Source of the DNA: Planctomycetota bacterium
GTDB lineage: Bacteria; Planctomycetota; PLA2; JAEUHO01
Length of the DNA: 33,158 nt
Direction: 5' to 3'
Assembly: GCA_029259795.1 (NCBI GenBank)
Contig: JAJDEM010000092.1
Location: 1 to 33,158 of the forward strand
Below are positions 22,731 through 31,687 of this stretch, piece after piece (within the stretch, counting starts at the first letter, position 1; every line of letters begins with the position of its first letter). A program made the translations under genes and the position numbers. The notes beneath the pieces are model-generated. The model saw nothing but the letters and a program-made list of their open reading frames with translations, was not told the origin of the DNA and did not search any database.

Positions 22731-25700
22731 TTACCTCAGCACGATACCCTCCGCACCGGCTTCGGCCTCGACGGCGGTGAGCTCCTTGCCTTGCATGTCC
22801 ATCACGTGCAGGAGGTAGCGGCCCGGAGGCAGGCCGCGGAGGTGGAAGGCGCCGTCTTGCTTGGGGTAGGTCTGCTTGAAGAAGCCGTGGCTTACGGACT
22901 CGGCGCGGATGGTGATCAAGCGCGTGCTCCTCTTGCGCAGGGCGGGGTCGATCGAGCCCTTGATGCTGCGGCCTTCGACGAACGTCAGCTCGAGCGGATC
23001 GCCGCTCGTCTTGACGTTCTCGACCAGCACGTAGCGGTCATCCTTGCGCCCGTAGAGGTAGAGGGTGACGGTGCCCGCCGCAGGCAGGCGGTTGAGCAGG
23101 AAGCTGCCGTCGCTCTCGACGGGGCCGCGCATGCCGTGGGGCTGCCCGGCGGTGGTCCAGGCCCACTGGAACCCTACGAGACCCTCGGCCGCGACGCTGC
23201 CCTTGCGGGTGCGGGAGGTCTGGAGCCGTAGCGTCAGTCCGAGCGTAGGCACCAGGACACCGTCGCGCGTGAGCGGATCCTCGGTCTTCGCTTTCGGAAA
23301 GGCCGTCACCGTCACGTTGGCGCCGGTCGGGAACGGTCCCACGCGGAACGCGCCTTGGCCGTCGGCCGTGGCCTGCACCCCCCCCGCCGTTTCACCCTTG
23401 GCGAACGCGGACAGCATGTGAGCTGCGGCCGGCGAGCCGTCGGGCCTGAGCAAGGTGCCCTCGATGAACCCACCCACCTTGAGATGCAAGACGAGATCTT
23501 CGCGACCGGGCCGGACGTCGCGTTCACGCGCAAGCATCAGGTCACTGCGTCCGATGTCGCGCTCCCAGGGCCTCGCGCGAACGGTGTAGATGGCGCCTTG
23601 GGTCAAACCAGCGAAGCGGAAGCGGCCATCCTTGCCAGAGCGGGCGTTGACCCACTTGGCAGTACTTCGGTCGCCGGGCATCGCGGACATCTCGACGTTC
23701 TCGATGCCCTTGCCGTCCGGGCCCAGCAGCTGGCCGGCGATGACCGCACCGCGCGTGTAGGAAAGGGTGAGGTCGGTATCATCCGTGGTTGCCGACACTT
23801 CGCGCGGGCCGAGGTACTCCGCCGACAACACAAGCTTGAGGCGATGCCCGCCCGGGGTCAGCCCCTCGAGGCGGAACGCGCCACTCGCGTCGGAGTTCGT
23901 CCGATGGCCCTCGACTTGACCGCGGCGGCCGCGCCGGGTGTCGATCCAGACCCGCACGTCAGGGATGCCCTTGCCGTCGTCGTCGACCACGCGACCCGCG
24001 ATGACGCCGCCGGCTCCGAGTTGGAGTGTGAACGGACCCTTGTCGGCCGACTTGCCGGTGAGGCTGAACGGCGCGTGCATGATCCGGCGCCCCTCGCGGT
24101 CGCGGGCGTCGTTCACCTCGAAGGAAAGCGACGAGCCGCCGACCTGGGCTTCGAAGGCTCCACGCAGGATGGCGCCTGAGGCGCCCCGCCCGCCCTCGAC
24201 CTTCACGCGCACGATGCCCGAGTCGACCCGCGTGCCATCAGGCGCCAGTACCGTGCCCGTGATGGCAAGACGCTTGGCTGCAGGCGTCCGGCGCGGCCAC
24301 GGGCTGTCGCCGGACGCCGGGATGACGGCGTTGATCACGATCGCCGCCGGCTCGTTCGGGGGCTCAAGCGGCACCTTCGCGCTGCTGCCCACCGTCCGCC
24401 AGCGCCGGTCCACCCGCGCCATGGCGTTGACCTGGTACGTCGCGGGCGCGAGCGCGTCGAACTCGAAGGCTCCGTGCTCGTCGGTCATGCCGATGGCGAC
24501 GGTCCCCGCGCCTTCCGCATCGAGCCGAACGGTCAGTCGCGGGAGCGGTTGTCCCCGGGCATCGACGACGCGGCCCCGCAGCGTGCCCGGCCCCTTGAGG
24601 CGCAGGGTGAGGGCGACGGGCTTGTCGAAGTCCGAGACGACGACGGCCTCGCTGCACGACGCTTCGGTGTGGGCGAGGATCACCCAGTGGGCCTCTGCCG
24701 GCCCAAGCCCCGGATGCTCGAAGCGTCCCTCCGCGTCGGTTACCGCAACGGGCTCCAGGTCACCCGGGCTGGGAATCGTCACCGGCTCGGGCTGCCAGCT
24801 GCGTCCGCCGCGGCGGGGCTTCTGATGGCGCCAGCGCACCTGGGCCCCCACCGCCGGACTGCCATCGGGCGCAAGCACGACACCACGCAGAGGCATGCCC
24901 CGCTGGATCGTGAAGTCACGCTCGCTCTCGGAGCCCGCGGCCTCGACGCGCAGCTGGTAGTGCTCGTTCGGCCCACCGACGCGATGCCAGCCGGAGCTGA
25001 AGCTGCCGCCGCCCGCGCGGATCGTGGGGCCCTCCGGGTCGTAGTAGCCCCGGGCCCTCACGTAGAGTTCGTAGTCGCCGGGGGTGAGGCCCAGCAGGGT
25101 GTAGCTGCCGTCTGCATCGGTCAGCGCGTGCAAGCGATTGTGCGCAGAGCCACCATAGGCACCGACCCGCGCACCGACGACGACGGCGCCCTCGTTGTCG
25201 AGCACGCGACCGCGAAGAACCGAGCCCCGATACAGCGTGAGCTCGAGGTGAGTTGCCTCGCCAGCGCGCACGCTGCGTCCGAGGCTTCGCCAGCTGCGAG
25301 GCAGCCAACCGGCACCGCGCGCGCTGAGACGCACGAGCGCGCCCGGAGGAACCCCCGTCACCTCGAACGCCCCGCTTGTGTCGGTCGTCGCTTGGAACAC
25401 GTAGTTCGCACGCCCCGCTGTCTCGGTGCGCACGTCAAGCAGGACCGTCGCGCCATCGATCGCCACGCCATCCCCGTCGGCCAAGCGGCCGGTGACCCGC
25501 CCTGCGTTGGCTCCGCCGAGCCGAATCACGACCTCGCCGGTCTCGGGGACCTCAACCTCCAACCCGCGCAGCGCCAGGCGGCCGGCAACGTGCACGTCAA
25601 AGCGCAGCAATCCTGTCGGTGCGCTGGGAATAGAGAAGCGGCCGCCTTCGTCGGTTGCGAGCGGACCGAAGCCCCACGCGGTCTGCGACATGGGCCGGAC

Positions 25701-26339
25701 ATCGTCACCGGCAGCATACGCACGCACGATGGCGGCCACGGGACGGTCGGCCGCGTCGACCACGCGGCAAGCAAGGGCTACGCCCTCGAGCACCCGCAGG
25801 ACGATCGCGTGGCTGCGAAGACGTCCCCAGTTCGCGAGGAGCGCGCGCGTCGAGCGCCGGGGTGCCTCGACGACGGCCTCCACCTCGTAGTGCGGCTGGT
25901 TTGGGGCAACGAAGCTGCCGGATCCCGTTTCGATGCCGTCCAAGGCGAAGCGACCACGGGCGTCGGTTACGCCGCGCGCGACGACTCGCTTGTTGGTTGA
26001 CGGCGGCAGGATGCGATCGAACGGATCGTTCGCACCGAAGCGCTGGCTTCGCGAGGCCACCACCGCAACGCCAACGACCGGCGCGTCTGCCGCATCGAGT
26101 ACCACACCGAAGACGCGTCCGCTACCCCGGACCGGCGCCGGCTCGACCACCTTGGGCGGGGCTTCGCCGCGGGTCTCGAGCTGCGGGCCACCCTCATCGG
26201 GAGCCTTGCTCGATTCGTCGCCTGGCTCTCGGACGGGCTGCTCCCCGTGGTCCCCCGCGAGCCACCACCCGACGGCGCAGATCACGGCGACCAGCGCCAG
26301 GGCACCCAAGGCTCGTCCACCGCTCCCACGACTTCGCAT
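22731..26339 (-). CDS. Large membrane-anchored/exported protein with about twelve beta-sandwich repeats
   Basis: The product is about 1,202 residues from the ATG at 26339; a GTG two codons earlier is the track start and neither has a clear ribosome site. An N-terminal hydrophobic segment (ALGALALVAVICAVGWWLAG) is a signal anchor or signal peptide, followed by a Pro/Glu-rich linker. The rest is a chain of carboxypeptidase-regulatory-like repeats. I count about twelve, with openings such as GRVFGVVLDAADAPVVGVAV, VLRGRVLDNEGAVVVGARV, TLRGRVVDARGQPLPRLTV and VIAGRVVDDDGKGIPDVRV, each with a DG.F...L.PG segment. No enzyme motif was seen. A long stalk or adhesin-like role is likely. It converges with the exosortase cassette, 7 bases apart. 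Confidence 0.87.
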   Translation of the reverse strand: MRSRGSGGRALGALALVAVICAVGWWLAGDHGEQPVREPGDESSKAPDEGGPQLETRGEAPPKVVEPAPVRGSGRVFGVVLDAADAPVVGVAVVASRSQRFGANDPFDRILPPSTNKRVVARGVTDARGRFALDGIETGSGSFVAPNQPHYEVEAVVEAPRRSTRALLANWGRLRSHAIVLRVLEGVALACRVVDAADRPVAAIVRAYAAGDDVRPMSQTAWGFGPLATDEGGRFSIPSAPTGLLRFDVHVAGRLALRGLEVEVPETGEVVIRLGGANAGRVTGRLADGDGVAIDGATVLLDVRTETAGRANYVFQATTDTSGAFEVTGVPPGALVRLSARGAGWLPRSWRSLGRSVRAGEATHLELTLYRGSVLRGRVLDNEGAVVVGARVGAYGGSAHNRLHALTDADGSYTLLGLTPGDYELYVRARGYYDPEGPTIRAGGGSFSSGWHRVGGPNEHYQLRVEAAGSESERDFTIQRGMPLRGVVLAPDGSPAVGAQVRWRHQKPRRGGRSWQPEPVTIPSPGDLEPVAVTDAEGRFEHPGLGPAEAHWVILAHTEASCSEAVVVSDFDKPVALTLRLKGPGTLRGRVVDARGQPLPRLTVRLDAEGAGTVAIGMTDEHGAFEFDALAPATYQVNAMARVDRRWRTVGSSAKVPLEPPNEPAAIVINAVIPASGDSPWPRRTPAAKRLAITGTVLAPDGTRVDSGIVRVKVEGGRGASGAILRGAFEAQVGGSSLSFEVNDARDREGRRIMHAPFSLTGKSADKGPFTLQLGAGGVIAGRVVDDDGKGIPDVRVWIDTRRGRRGQVEGHRTNSDASGAFRLEGLTPGGHRLKLVLSAEYLGPREVSATTDDTDLTLSYTRGAVIAGQLLGPDGKGIENVEMSAMPGDRSTAKWVNARSGKDGRFRFAGLTQGAIYTVRARPWERDIGRSDLMLARERDVRPGREDLVLHLKVGGFIEGTLLRPDGSPAAAHMLSAFAKGETAGGVQATADGQGAFRVGPFPTGANVTVTAFPKAKTEDPLTRDGVLVPTLGLTLRLQTSRTRKGSVAAEGLVGFQWAWTTAGQPHGMRGPVESDGSFLLNRLPAAGTVTLYLYGRKDDRYVLVENVKTSGDPLELTFVEGRSIKGSIDPALRKRSTRLITIRAESVSHGFFKQTYPKQDGAFHLRGLPPGRYLLHVMDMQGKELTAVEAEAGAEGIVLR

Positions 26340-26441
26340 GCGCACAGTCTACGCAAGGTGTGGCACCCGCGGGCGCCCTCGCGGAGCACCAGCAGTAGGG
26401 ATCTGCTCCGGCAGGCGCGCGTTTTGGGGTCCAATGCCGGG
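26340..26441. promoter_or_regulatory. Divergent intergenic region
   Basis: This 102-base spacer separates the large repeat protein (minus) from the GNAT gene (plus). No clear promoter or strong ribosome site is visible for either. Confidence 0.3.
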
Positions 26442-26720
26442 ATGGAACACGCGATCGAACACGACGTCGAGGACGAGCGCTTCACCCTGGATGGCGCCGG
26501 GGGCCTCTCCTACCTGCTCTACCGGATGCGGGACGCAACGACGATGGACACCACGACGACCTTCACCCCCCGCGGCGCCCGGGGCCAGGGGATCGCAGGC
26601 AAGCTCACCCGCGCCGCGCTCGACTATGCGCGGGATCAGAGCTGGAAGGTGGCGCCCTCCTGCTCGTACGTGGATGGCTGGATGCGGCGGCATGCGGAGT
26701 ACGAGGATCTGCGCGCGTAG
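26442..26720 (+). CDS. Small GNAT-like protein (PF14542-type N-acetyltransferase)
   Basis: Taking the ATG at 26442 (MEHAIEHDVEDERF) gives 92 residues, the usual size for this short acetyltransferase-like family; the track's longer start adds a non-homologous extension. The acetyl-CoA binding loop is clear (FTPRGARGQGIAGKLTRAAL), and the ending (WKVAPSCSYVDGWMRRHAEY) carries the conserved Pro-x-Cys and His positions of the family. Substrates are unknown for these proteins. The ribosome site is weak. A DUF2237 gene follows 45 bases later on the same strand, so the two may be co-transcribed. Confidence 0.85.
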   Translation: MEHAIEHDVEDERFTLDGAGGLSYLLYRMRDATTMDTTTTFTPRGARGQGIAGKLTRAALDYARDQSWKVAPSCSYVDGWMRRHAEYEDLRA

Positions 26721-26765
26721 CCGGCCGGGTTGGTCCTACGGCCCCATCCCGGATACGGTGCAGGC

Positions 26766-27137
26766 ATGGCACGCAACGTACTCGGCACCCCGCTCGTCAC
26801 CTGCTCCACCGACCCCATGACCGGGTGGTATCGAAACGGCCTCTGTGAGACCGGTCGCGACGACGTCGGACTGCACTGCGTGTGCGTCCGAATGACGGAC
26901 GACTTCCTCATGTACTCCAAGGCCGCCGGCAACGACCTCTCGACGCCGAATCTGGCGCACGGCTTTCCGGGCCTGAACGCCGGTGACCAGTGGTGCCTCT
27001 GCGTCCTGCGCTGGAAGCAGGCCTGGGAAGACGGCGCGGCCCCCGAGGTCGTGCTCGAGAGCACGCATATGTCGACGCTCGAGTTCGTCGACCTCGAGGT
27101 GCTGCAGGAGTACGGCGTCGCCGCCGACCCCAGTTAG
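26766..27137 (+). CDS. DUF2237 family protein
   Basis: The ATG at 26766 (MARNVLGTPLVTCSTD) fits the family N-terminus and gives 123 residues, the usual length; the track's TTG start is rejected. Family hallmarks are visible: TGWYRNGLCETGRDDVGLH, VCVRMTDDFL, SKAAGNDLSTP and PGLNAGDQWCLCVLRW. Conserved cysteines (GLC, HCVC, WCLC) are present and may bind metal, but the biochemical role of the family is not known to me. It is cytoplasmic, with no signal peptide. It follows the GNAT gene by 45 bases. A short hairpin follows the stop. Confidence 0.88.
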   Translation: MARNVLGTPLVTCSTDPMTGWYRNGLCETGRDDVGLHCVCVRMTDDFLMYSKAAGNDLSTPNLAHGFPGLNAGDQWCLCVLRWKQAWEDGAAPEVVLESTHMSTLEFVDLEVLQEYGVAADPS

Positions 27138-27139
27138 TC

Positions 27140-27155
27140 GCGGGTTCGCGCCCGC
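27140..27155 (+). terminator. Short hairpin after DUF2237 gene
   Basis: GCGGG-TTCGCG-CCCGC gives a 5-bp GC stem directly after the TAG at 27135-27137. No T-run follows, so it is only a weak candidate. Confidence 0.3.
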
Positions 27156-27302
27156 CGGTGGTGCGGCCAAGCCCAGCCCCTCCCTTTCGGCAACTGCAAG
27201 CAACCAAACAAGCACTCATCAGGATTCGTCAAGTCGCGCGCCCAGGCCATCGATAGGGATCCCGAGACGCGGATGGCCCTGCCCTCCGCAGTGAGGATGG
27301 GT

Positions 27303-27974
27303 ATGTCCAAGCGCACTGACCAAGGCTTCTCCCTGATCGAGCTGATGATCGTGATCGCCCTGATCGCGGTACTCGTGGCGATTGCTGCGCCCAATCTCTT
27401 CGCCGCCCGCCGCGCCGCCGACGAGACCCGCGCACTCGCGATGCTCCGCAACATCACCGCGGCGCAGGCTCAGTTCCGGCAAAACGCCCGCGCCGACACC
27501 GACGACGACGGCGCCGGCGAGTACGGGGGCTTCCTCGAGATGGCCGGGACGATCGCGGGTCGCCAGGCCTCCCCCCTCACCCCTGCCGTTCTGACGGCCA
27601 GCCTGGGCATGCTGAATGCCGCAGGCGAAGCGAGGCGCGGCGCGTACTTCTTTCGCGTGTTCCTCCCGGATGCGAACGGCGCCGGCGTAGCAGAACCCAC
27701 CACAGGGTTCAGCGACGATGGCTCCGTCAGCAGCGACAACGCCGAGACGGTCTGGTGCTGCTACGCCTGGCCGATCAATGCGCAGGGAACCGACAACCCG
27801 ACGTACTTCACCAATCAGTCGGGCGTCCTGCTCGCCACCCGAGGCGCCGCCTACGGAGGATCGGGCGGCGGCCCGGCAGCAGATGCTGCCTTCGCTACCG
27901 CCGGCTCCATCCTCACGCCGGTGACGCCCGGCACGACCGGATCGGACGGCAACGTCTGGGTCGCGGCCGACTAG
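27303..27974 (+). CDS. Type IV pilin/pseudopilin-like protein
   Basis: The ATG at 27303 (MSKRTDQG) is chosen because GTGAGG lies 7 bases upstream and it leaves a short basic leader before the prepilin peptidase site G/FSLIELMIVIALI. The conserved Glu at +5 of the mature protein is present. The N-terminal helix (IALIAVLVAIAAPNLFAARR) is typical, and the remaining ~180 residues form a globular domain rich in Ala, Gly and Asp (RADTDDDGAGEYGGFLEMAG; a vicinal CC pair in VWCCYAWPIN). In this phylum many such single pseudopilin-like proteins exist away from pilus assembly genes. No assembly ATPase or peptidase is nearby. Its stop lies 5 bases from a convergent stop. Confidence 0.88.
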   Translation: MSKRTDQGFSLIELMIVIALIAVLVAIAAPNLFAARRAADETRALAMLRNITAAQAQFRQNARADTDDDGAGEYGGFLEMAGTIAGRQASPLTPAVLTASLGMLNAAGEARRGAYFFRVFLPDANGAGVAEPTTGFSDDGSVSSDNAETVWCCYAWPINAQGTDNPTYFTNQSGVLLATRGAAYGGSGGGPAADAAFATAGSILTPVTPGTTGSDGNVWVAAD

Positions 27975-27979
27975 CCCGG

Positions 27980-30280
27980 CTACATCCCGTCGATCCAGGT
28001 CCCGATGACGTCAAGGCCGGCGCCGTGAACGCGGCCGCTGCCAAGGCGCGGCATACGCCGCCCGTCCAGCGTCTCCATGCGGAGCCAGAGCACGCTGTCG
28101 CTGCGTGAGCCGGGCGTGATGACGCGCGGGGTCGCCAGTCCGAAGTCACCCTGCCCCGGCGGTACGTCGATCGCGTTCATGGCCGCATCCGGAACGCGCC
28201 AGCGAAAGTCCAGGTTGCCCGGCGCCGTGCCGTTGGCCCGGTGGCATTGCGCACAGTTCGTGGCGAGGTAGGCCCTCGCGCGCGTGGTCGACGTACCAGC
28301 GGTCCCCTGGGGGTCGGGCCAGGCCTCCAGCGAGGCAGAGGCACCGATGTCCGTCGTGAAGAGGGCGACGTGGTTCCACGCACGCAGCTGATTGTCGATG
28401 ATGACCTGGCCTGCGGCCACGGGATCCGGGTAGTCGTGGTCGCGGTTGAGCTGCCCCGTGCGCACGCCGAGGACGCGTCCGGCCGGCTCCGTGTGGCACT
28501 GCATGCAGTCCGTGCGGCTCGGGTAGCGCCAGGTCTGGTCGCGCTGCCCGCCCGGTGCCGACGGATCATTGATCGTGAAGGTGTCTTCGGCGGCGCCGGG
28601 GAGCAGGACGGCATCGGTCTGCGCTGCGTTCCAGCGGTAGGTGTAGCCAGCCCAGCCCCCTGCTTCGCGCACGAGGACGCGCGTCTCCAGGCGTCGCCTG
28701 GATCCGGGGTCCCCGACGGTCAGGGCAAGCTCGAAGTGCTTCACGAAGAGTGTGCCTTCCGGGAAGGTCCACGGATCTTGCGCCGAGAAGCCGATCTGCC
28801 CCCCCGCGGGGAGCGCGATCCAGCGCTGCTTCTCGCTGTCGTCCGACCAGAGCCGGGCGTTCACCTCGTAGGGAATCACGCCCGTCGCAGGGCTCAGCGT
28901 CGCGAGGTCGCTGAAGAGTCCCGTCTCGCTCAGCAAGCCGGGGAACGGCGGCGGCGACACGCCTCCCTGGGGCTCGGCGAAGCGGCGGATCTGTCCATTG
29001 AGGGAGATGGCGTAGAGCTCGCCGCGCGCGTCTTCGCCGAAGCTGCACGTCTGGCCCAGCGTGTTGATCTGGAGATTGCTTGTCGCTGTGCCGTCGTTGT
29101 GCGTCAGGCCCCAGATGCGACCGCTGCCGTAGTCGGCGTAGACGTAGACGCCCCGCAAGCTCGGCACGTCCTGGCCGCGGTAGACGTAGCCGCCGACCAC
29201 GGTGGTGCCGAGTGATCGGCCGTACTCGACGACGGGTCCCTGCAGGCCGCCGGGTACACCGCCCTGAGGCGCGTTGTGCACGGAGGTGCCCTCGATGATG
29301 CGCCAGCCGTAGTTGCCTCCACGCCGGACGAGGTCGACCTCCTCGCGTGTAACCTGCCCGACGTCGCCGCACAGCAGCTCACCGGTGTTGCGGTCGAAGG
29401 AGAAGCGCCACGGGTTGCGGAAGCCGTACGCCCAGATCTCCTCGCGGAAGCCTTGGACGCCGACGAAGGGGTTGTCGGCAGGAATCGCGTAGCGCTGCTG
29501 CGCGCTGCTCCCGCGCACGTCTACGCGCAGGATGTTGCCGTGGAGCGTGGTGGTGTCCTGGCCGTTGTTCCACGGGTCGCCGCCCGAACCGCCGTCCCCA
29601 AAGCCGATGTAGAGCATGCCGTCGGGTCCGAACGCGAGCATGCCGGAGTTGTGGTTCCACGCGGGCTGGGAGAGCGTCAGGATCTCCAGCTCAGACGCCG
29701 GCGAGGCGGAGGGCGCGCCGCCGCCCGGAGGGAAGGTTGCGGTGTAGCGCGCGATGCGCGAGCGGCGCGGATTGGCCATCGAGTAGTGGACGTAGAAGAA
29801 GCCGTTGGTGGCGAAGGCCGGGTCGAAGCACAGGCCAAGCAGGCCTTCTTCGTTGGTGTCGTAGGCCACGGGGCCGCCGACGTCATCGCGCAGGTCGACC
29901 AAGACGCTCGCAGACAAGACGGCGTCGTCGTTGTCGAACACGAGAATGCGCCCTGCCTGTTCGAGCACGTAGAGCCAGTTCGAGGCATCGGGCGCATGCG
30001 TGAGGAACACCGGGCGCGTGAAGCTGAGGTTGGAGAAGGCGCGGTTCAGATCCACCGCCTGGGGCTGCGGGTTGTTGATCGGAAACGTCAGGGCGGCCGT
30101 GGCCGGGCGCGTGGCGAGGCCGAAGGGCGCCGGGGCGGGCGGCAGCGGGTCCTCGGGCAGGGTCGCGGGTGCCCCGCCTCCCCCGCCACCACAGGCCACC
30201 GCCAGGAGGCAGGCCAGGCTGAGCACGACGGGCAGCAGGAGGACGGGTCGGACGGTCGCAGGCGGTGCGGGTCGGGTCAC
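27980..30280 (-). CDS. PQQ sugar dehydrogenase-like lipoprotein fused to a diheme cytochrome domain
   Basis: The start is the GTG at 30280, with GGAGA upstream and a lipoprotein signal (PVVLSLACLLAVAC, Cys30); the track ORF is extended. Residues ~70-450 are a six-bladed propeller of the soluble glucose dehydrogenase/HHIP type, with the catalytic-type His210 in AWNHNSGMLAFGPDG and further signatures YIGFGDGGSGGDPWNNGQD, WAYGFRNPWRFSFD and GGNYGWRIIEG. After a linker, the C-terminal ~270 residues match SO_2930-type diheme cytochromes (NARLWSDDSEKQRWIALP), with heme motifs CMQCH (~592-596) and CAQCH (~673-677). Probable role: periplasmic oxidation of a sugar or alcohol by PQQ with electron transfer to the hemes. 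The substrate is unknown. Confidence 0.9.
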   Translation of the reverse strand: MTRPAPPATVRPVLLLPVVLSLACLLAVACGGGGGGAPATLPEDPLPPAPAPFGLATRPATAALTFPINNPQPQAVDLNRAFSNLSFTRPVFLTHAPDASNWLYVLEQAGRILVFDNDDAVLSASVLVDLRDDVGGPVAYDTNEEGLLGLCFDPAFATNGFFYVHYSMANPRRSRIARYTATFPPGGGAPSASPASELEILTLSQPAWNHNSGMLAFGPDGMLYIGFGDGGSGGDPWNNGQDTTTLHGNILRVDVRGSSAQQRYAIPADNPFVGVQGFREEIWAYGFRNPWRFSFDRNTGELLCGDVGQVTREEVDLVRRGGNYGWRIIEGTSVHNAPQGGVPGGLQGPVVEYGRSLGTTVVGGYVYRGQDVPSLRGVYVYADYGSGRIWGLTHNDGTATSNLQINTLGQTCSFGEDARGELYAISLNGQIRRFAEPQGGVSPPPFPGLLSETGLFSDLATLSPATGVIPYEVNARLWSDDSEKQRWIALPAGGQIGFSAQDPWTFPEGTLFVKHFELALTVGDPGSRRRLETRVLVREAGGWAGYTYRWNAAQTDAVLLPGAAEDTFTINDPSAPGGQRDQTWRYPSRTDCMQCHTEPAGRVLGVRTGQLNRDHDYPDPVAAGQVIIDNQLRAWNHVALFTTDIGASASLEAWPDPQGTAGTSTTRARAYLATNCAQCHRANGTAPGNLDFRWRVPDAAMNAIDVPPGQGDFGLATPRVITPGSRSDSVLWLRMETLDGRRMPRLGSGRVHGAGLDVIGTWIDGM

Positions 30281-30529
30281 AGGCTCTCCGGGTGCGGAGG
30301 TCTTCGGGGCTGAAGGTCTCGAAGATCTCCGGGGCTCAGGGCGTGCACCCCCATGCACGGGCGTCTTGTTCGCAGCCGTCTCCCAGCCTACCCCTCGCTT
30401 TCCGCGTTGGCACGCGCCCATGCGGCGGGTGTGTCGATCTGGTCGGGTGAACCCGGGACGTCCGTCGCCCGAACGGAGATGCAGGCCTTTTGCGAACGCT
30501 TGGCCGCGTGGCCTCTAGGCTTCTTCTTG
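30281..30529. promoter_or_regulatory. Divergent intergenic region, 249 bases
   Basis: It lies between the dehydrogenase-cytochrome (minus) and an exported repeat protein (plus). It contains an imperfect direct repeat around 30301-30345 (TCTTCGGGGCTGAAGG / TCTCCGGGGCTCAGGG). No gene or clear promoter is seen; longer track ORFs here are upstream extensions. Confidence 0.35.
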
Positions 30530-31687
30530 ATGAAGCGCGGCACGTTCCTCCTGCTGGCCCTCGCATGCCTCAGCAGTGTCGCGCACGCAGAGGATCACCC
30601 CCTCCCCGTCGCCGTGGGCGGCATCATCGTGGACGAGCAGGGCCACCCGCTGCCGGGGGTGCGCGTCTACGCCGGTCTCTATGAGGCCCCGAACAGCACA
30701 CACACCGCGAGCGACGGCACCTTCACACTCAGACTTCGAGCCGCAACCATCCCGCTGTACATCCAGCACAACGGCTATGTCGCCTACGAGCAGGACGTCG
30801 CACGGGGTACGCTCGATCTACGCATCACCATGCGGATCGGCGGTCGCGTGCACGGTCGCCTGGAGGTACCCGCAGGCAGCAAGCTCCCGGCAACGGTCAA
30901 GCTCCTCACAGACGATGTGCGCGGCGGCCGGCACATCGCCACGGTTGCTTGGGACGGCCGGTTCATGATCGGTGGCTTCGCGCAGGGCAAGTCCCGCTTC
31001 CTCGGAATCTGGGCGCCCGGGTTCATGCCCATGCGGCTCGGTGCCGTGGCCCTCGATCCTGCCAAGCCGTGCGACCTTGGCCGCGTGAAGCTCAGCCTTG
31101 GGCGGCGCGCGACCGTGCGCGTTCGCGATCAGGCAGGCAAGCCGGTGAAGGGTGCGCGGGTGCGCCTCAACAGCACACGCTGGAGCGGCTTCTCATGGGA
31201 TGTGACGACCGATGCAACCGGCGACGCCGTCGTGCCGCACGCAACGGAAGACCTCCTGCGCGCCGCCGTGCATGGCCCCGACTCCGACTCCGGCGCGTGG
31301 CTGGAGATGCTGCCCGCCGGCGCCGGAAAGCCGGCAAATGTCACGGTCGTGGTCGAACACCCCGTCACCCTGCATGGCACGCTCGTCTGGAAGGGCGAGG
31401 GCGAGGCTCCCTGGGCCGGCAAGCACGGAGTCTCCGTGTCCGTCACTGCGCACGACGACCCCACCCGGTCGCGCAGCTGGCGCGGCCAAACCATCGGGAA
31501 CGGCAGTGCGGAAGTGTCGATCCGCGGCGCCGTGCCGGGCGACTGGAAGAAGGTGGAGATTCGCGTGGCGGTCGGCAAGCGCTGGTGGACACTCCAGCGT
31601 GAGCTTCGCATTCCGCGCGGCGACAAGCCGCGGACCGTGTTCGAGCTCAGCGAGATCACCGTGCGAACGCCGCCCGACGAACGCTAG
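30530..31687 (+). CDS. Exported protein with carboxypeptidase-regulatory-like domains
   Basis: The ATG at 30530 opens a signal peptide (MKRGTFLLLALACLSSVAHA, cut before EDHP), which fixes the start; no strong ribosome site is visible. The 385-residue product has a first beta-sandwich (VGGIIVDEQGHPLPGVRVYA; SDGTFTLRLRA), a second (GGRVHGRLEVPAGSKLP; WDGRFMIGGFAQGKSRF), a third (ATVRVRDQAGKPVKGARVRL) and a last beta domain (HPVTLHGTLVWKGEG). No catalytic motif was found. It is another member of the exported repeat proteins that dominate this window. It ends in a CTAG shared with the convergent dioxygenase stop. Confidence 0.83.
   Translation: MKRGTFLLLALACLSSVAHAEDHPLPVAVGGIIVDEQGHPLPGVRVYAGLYEAPNSTHTASDGTFTLRLRAATIPLYIQHNGYVAYEQDVARGTLDLRITMRIGGRVHGRLEVPAGSKLPATVKLLTDDVRGGRHIATVAWDGRFMIGGFAQGKSRFLGIWAPGFMPMRLGAVALDPAKPCDLGRVKLSLGRRATVRVRDQAGKPVKGARVRLNSTRWSGFSWDVTTDATGDAVVPHATEDLLRAAVHGPDSDSGAWLEMLPAGAGKPANVTVVVEHPVTLHGTLVWKGEGEAPWAGKHGVSVSVTAHDDPTRSRSWRGQTIGNGSAEVSIRGAVPGDWKKVEIRVAVGKRWWTLQRELRIPRGDKPRTVFELSEITVRTPPDER

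Noticed and set aside
24474-26000. 508-residue plus-strand ORF (and 25655-26398, 25933-26820)
   Set aside because: They are antisense to the large repeat protein and show Arg/His/Ala-rich shadow composition without domains.
28241-30313. Two long plus-strand ORFs (28241-29215 and 29276-30313)
   Set aside because: They are antisense to the dehydrogenase/cytochrome fusion, whose heme motifs and propeller signatures are clear.
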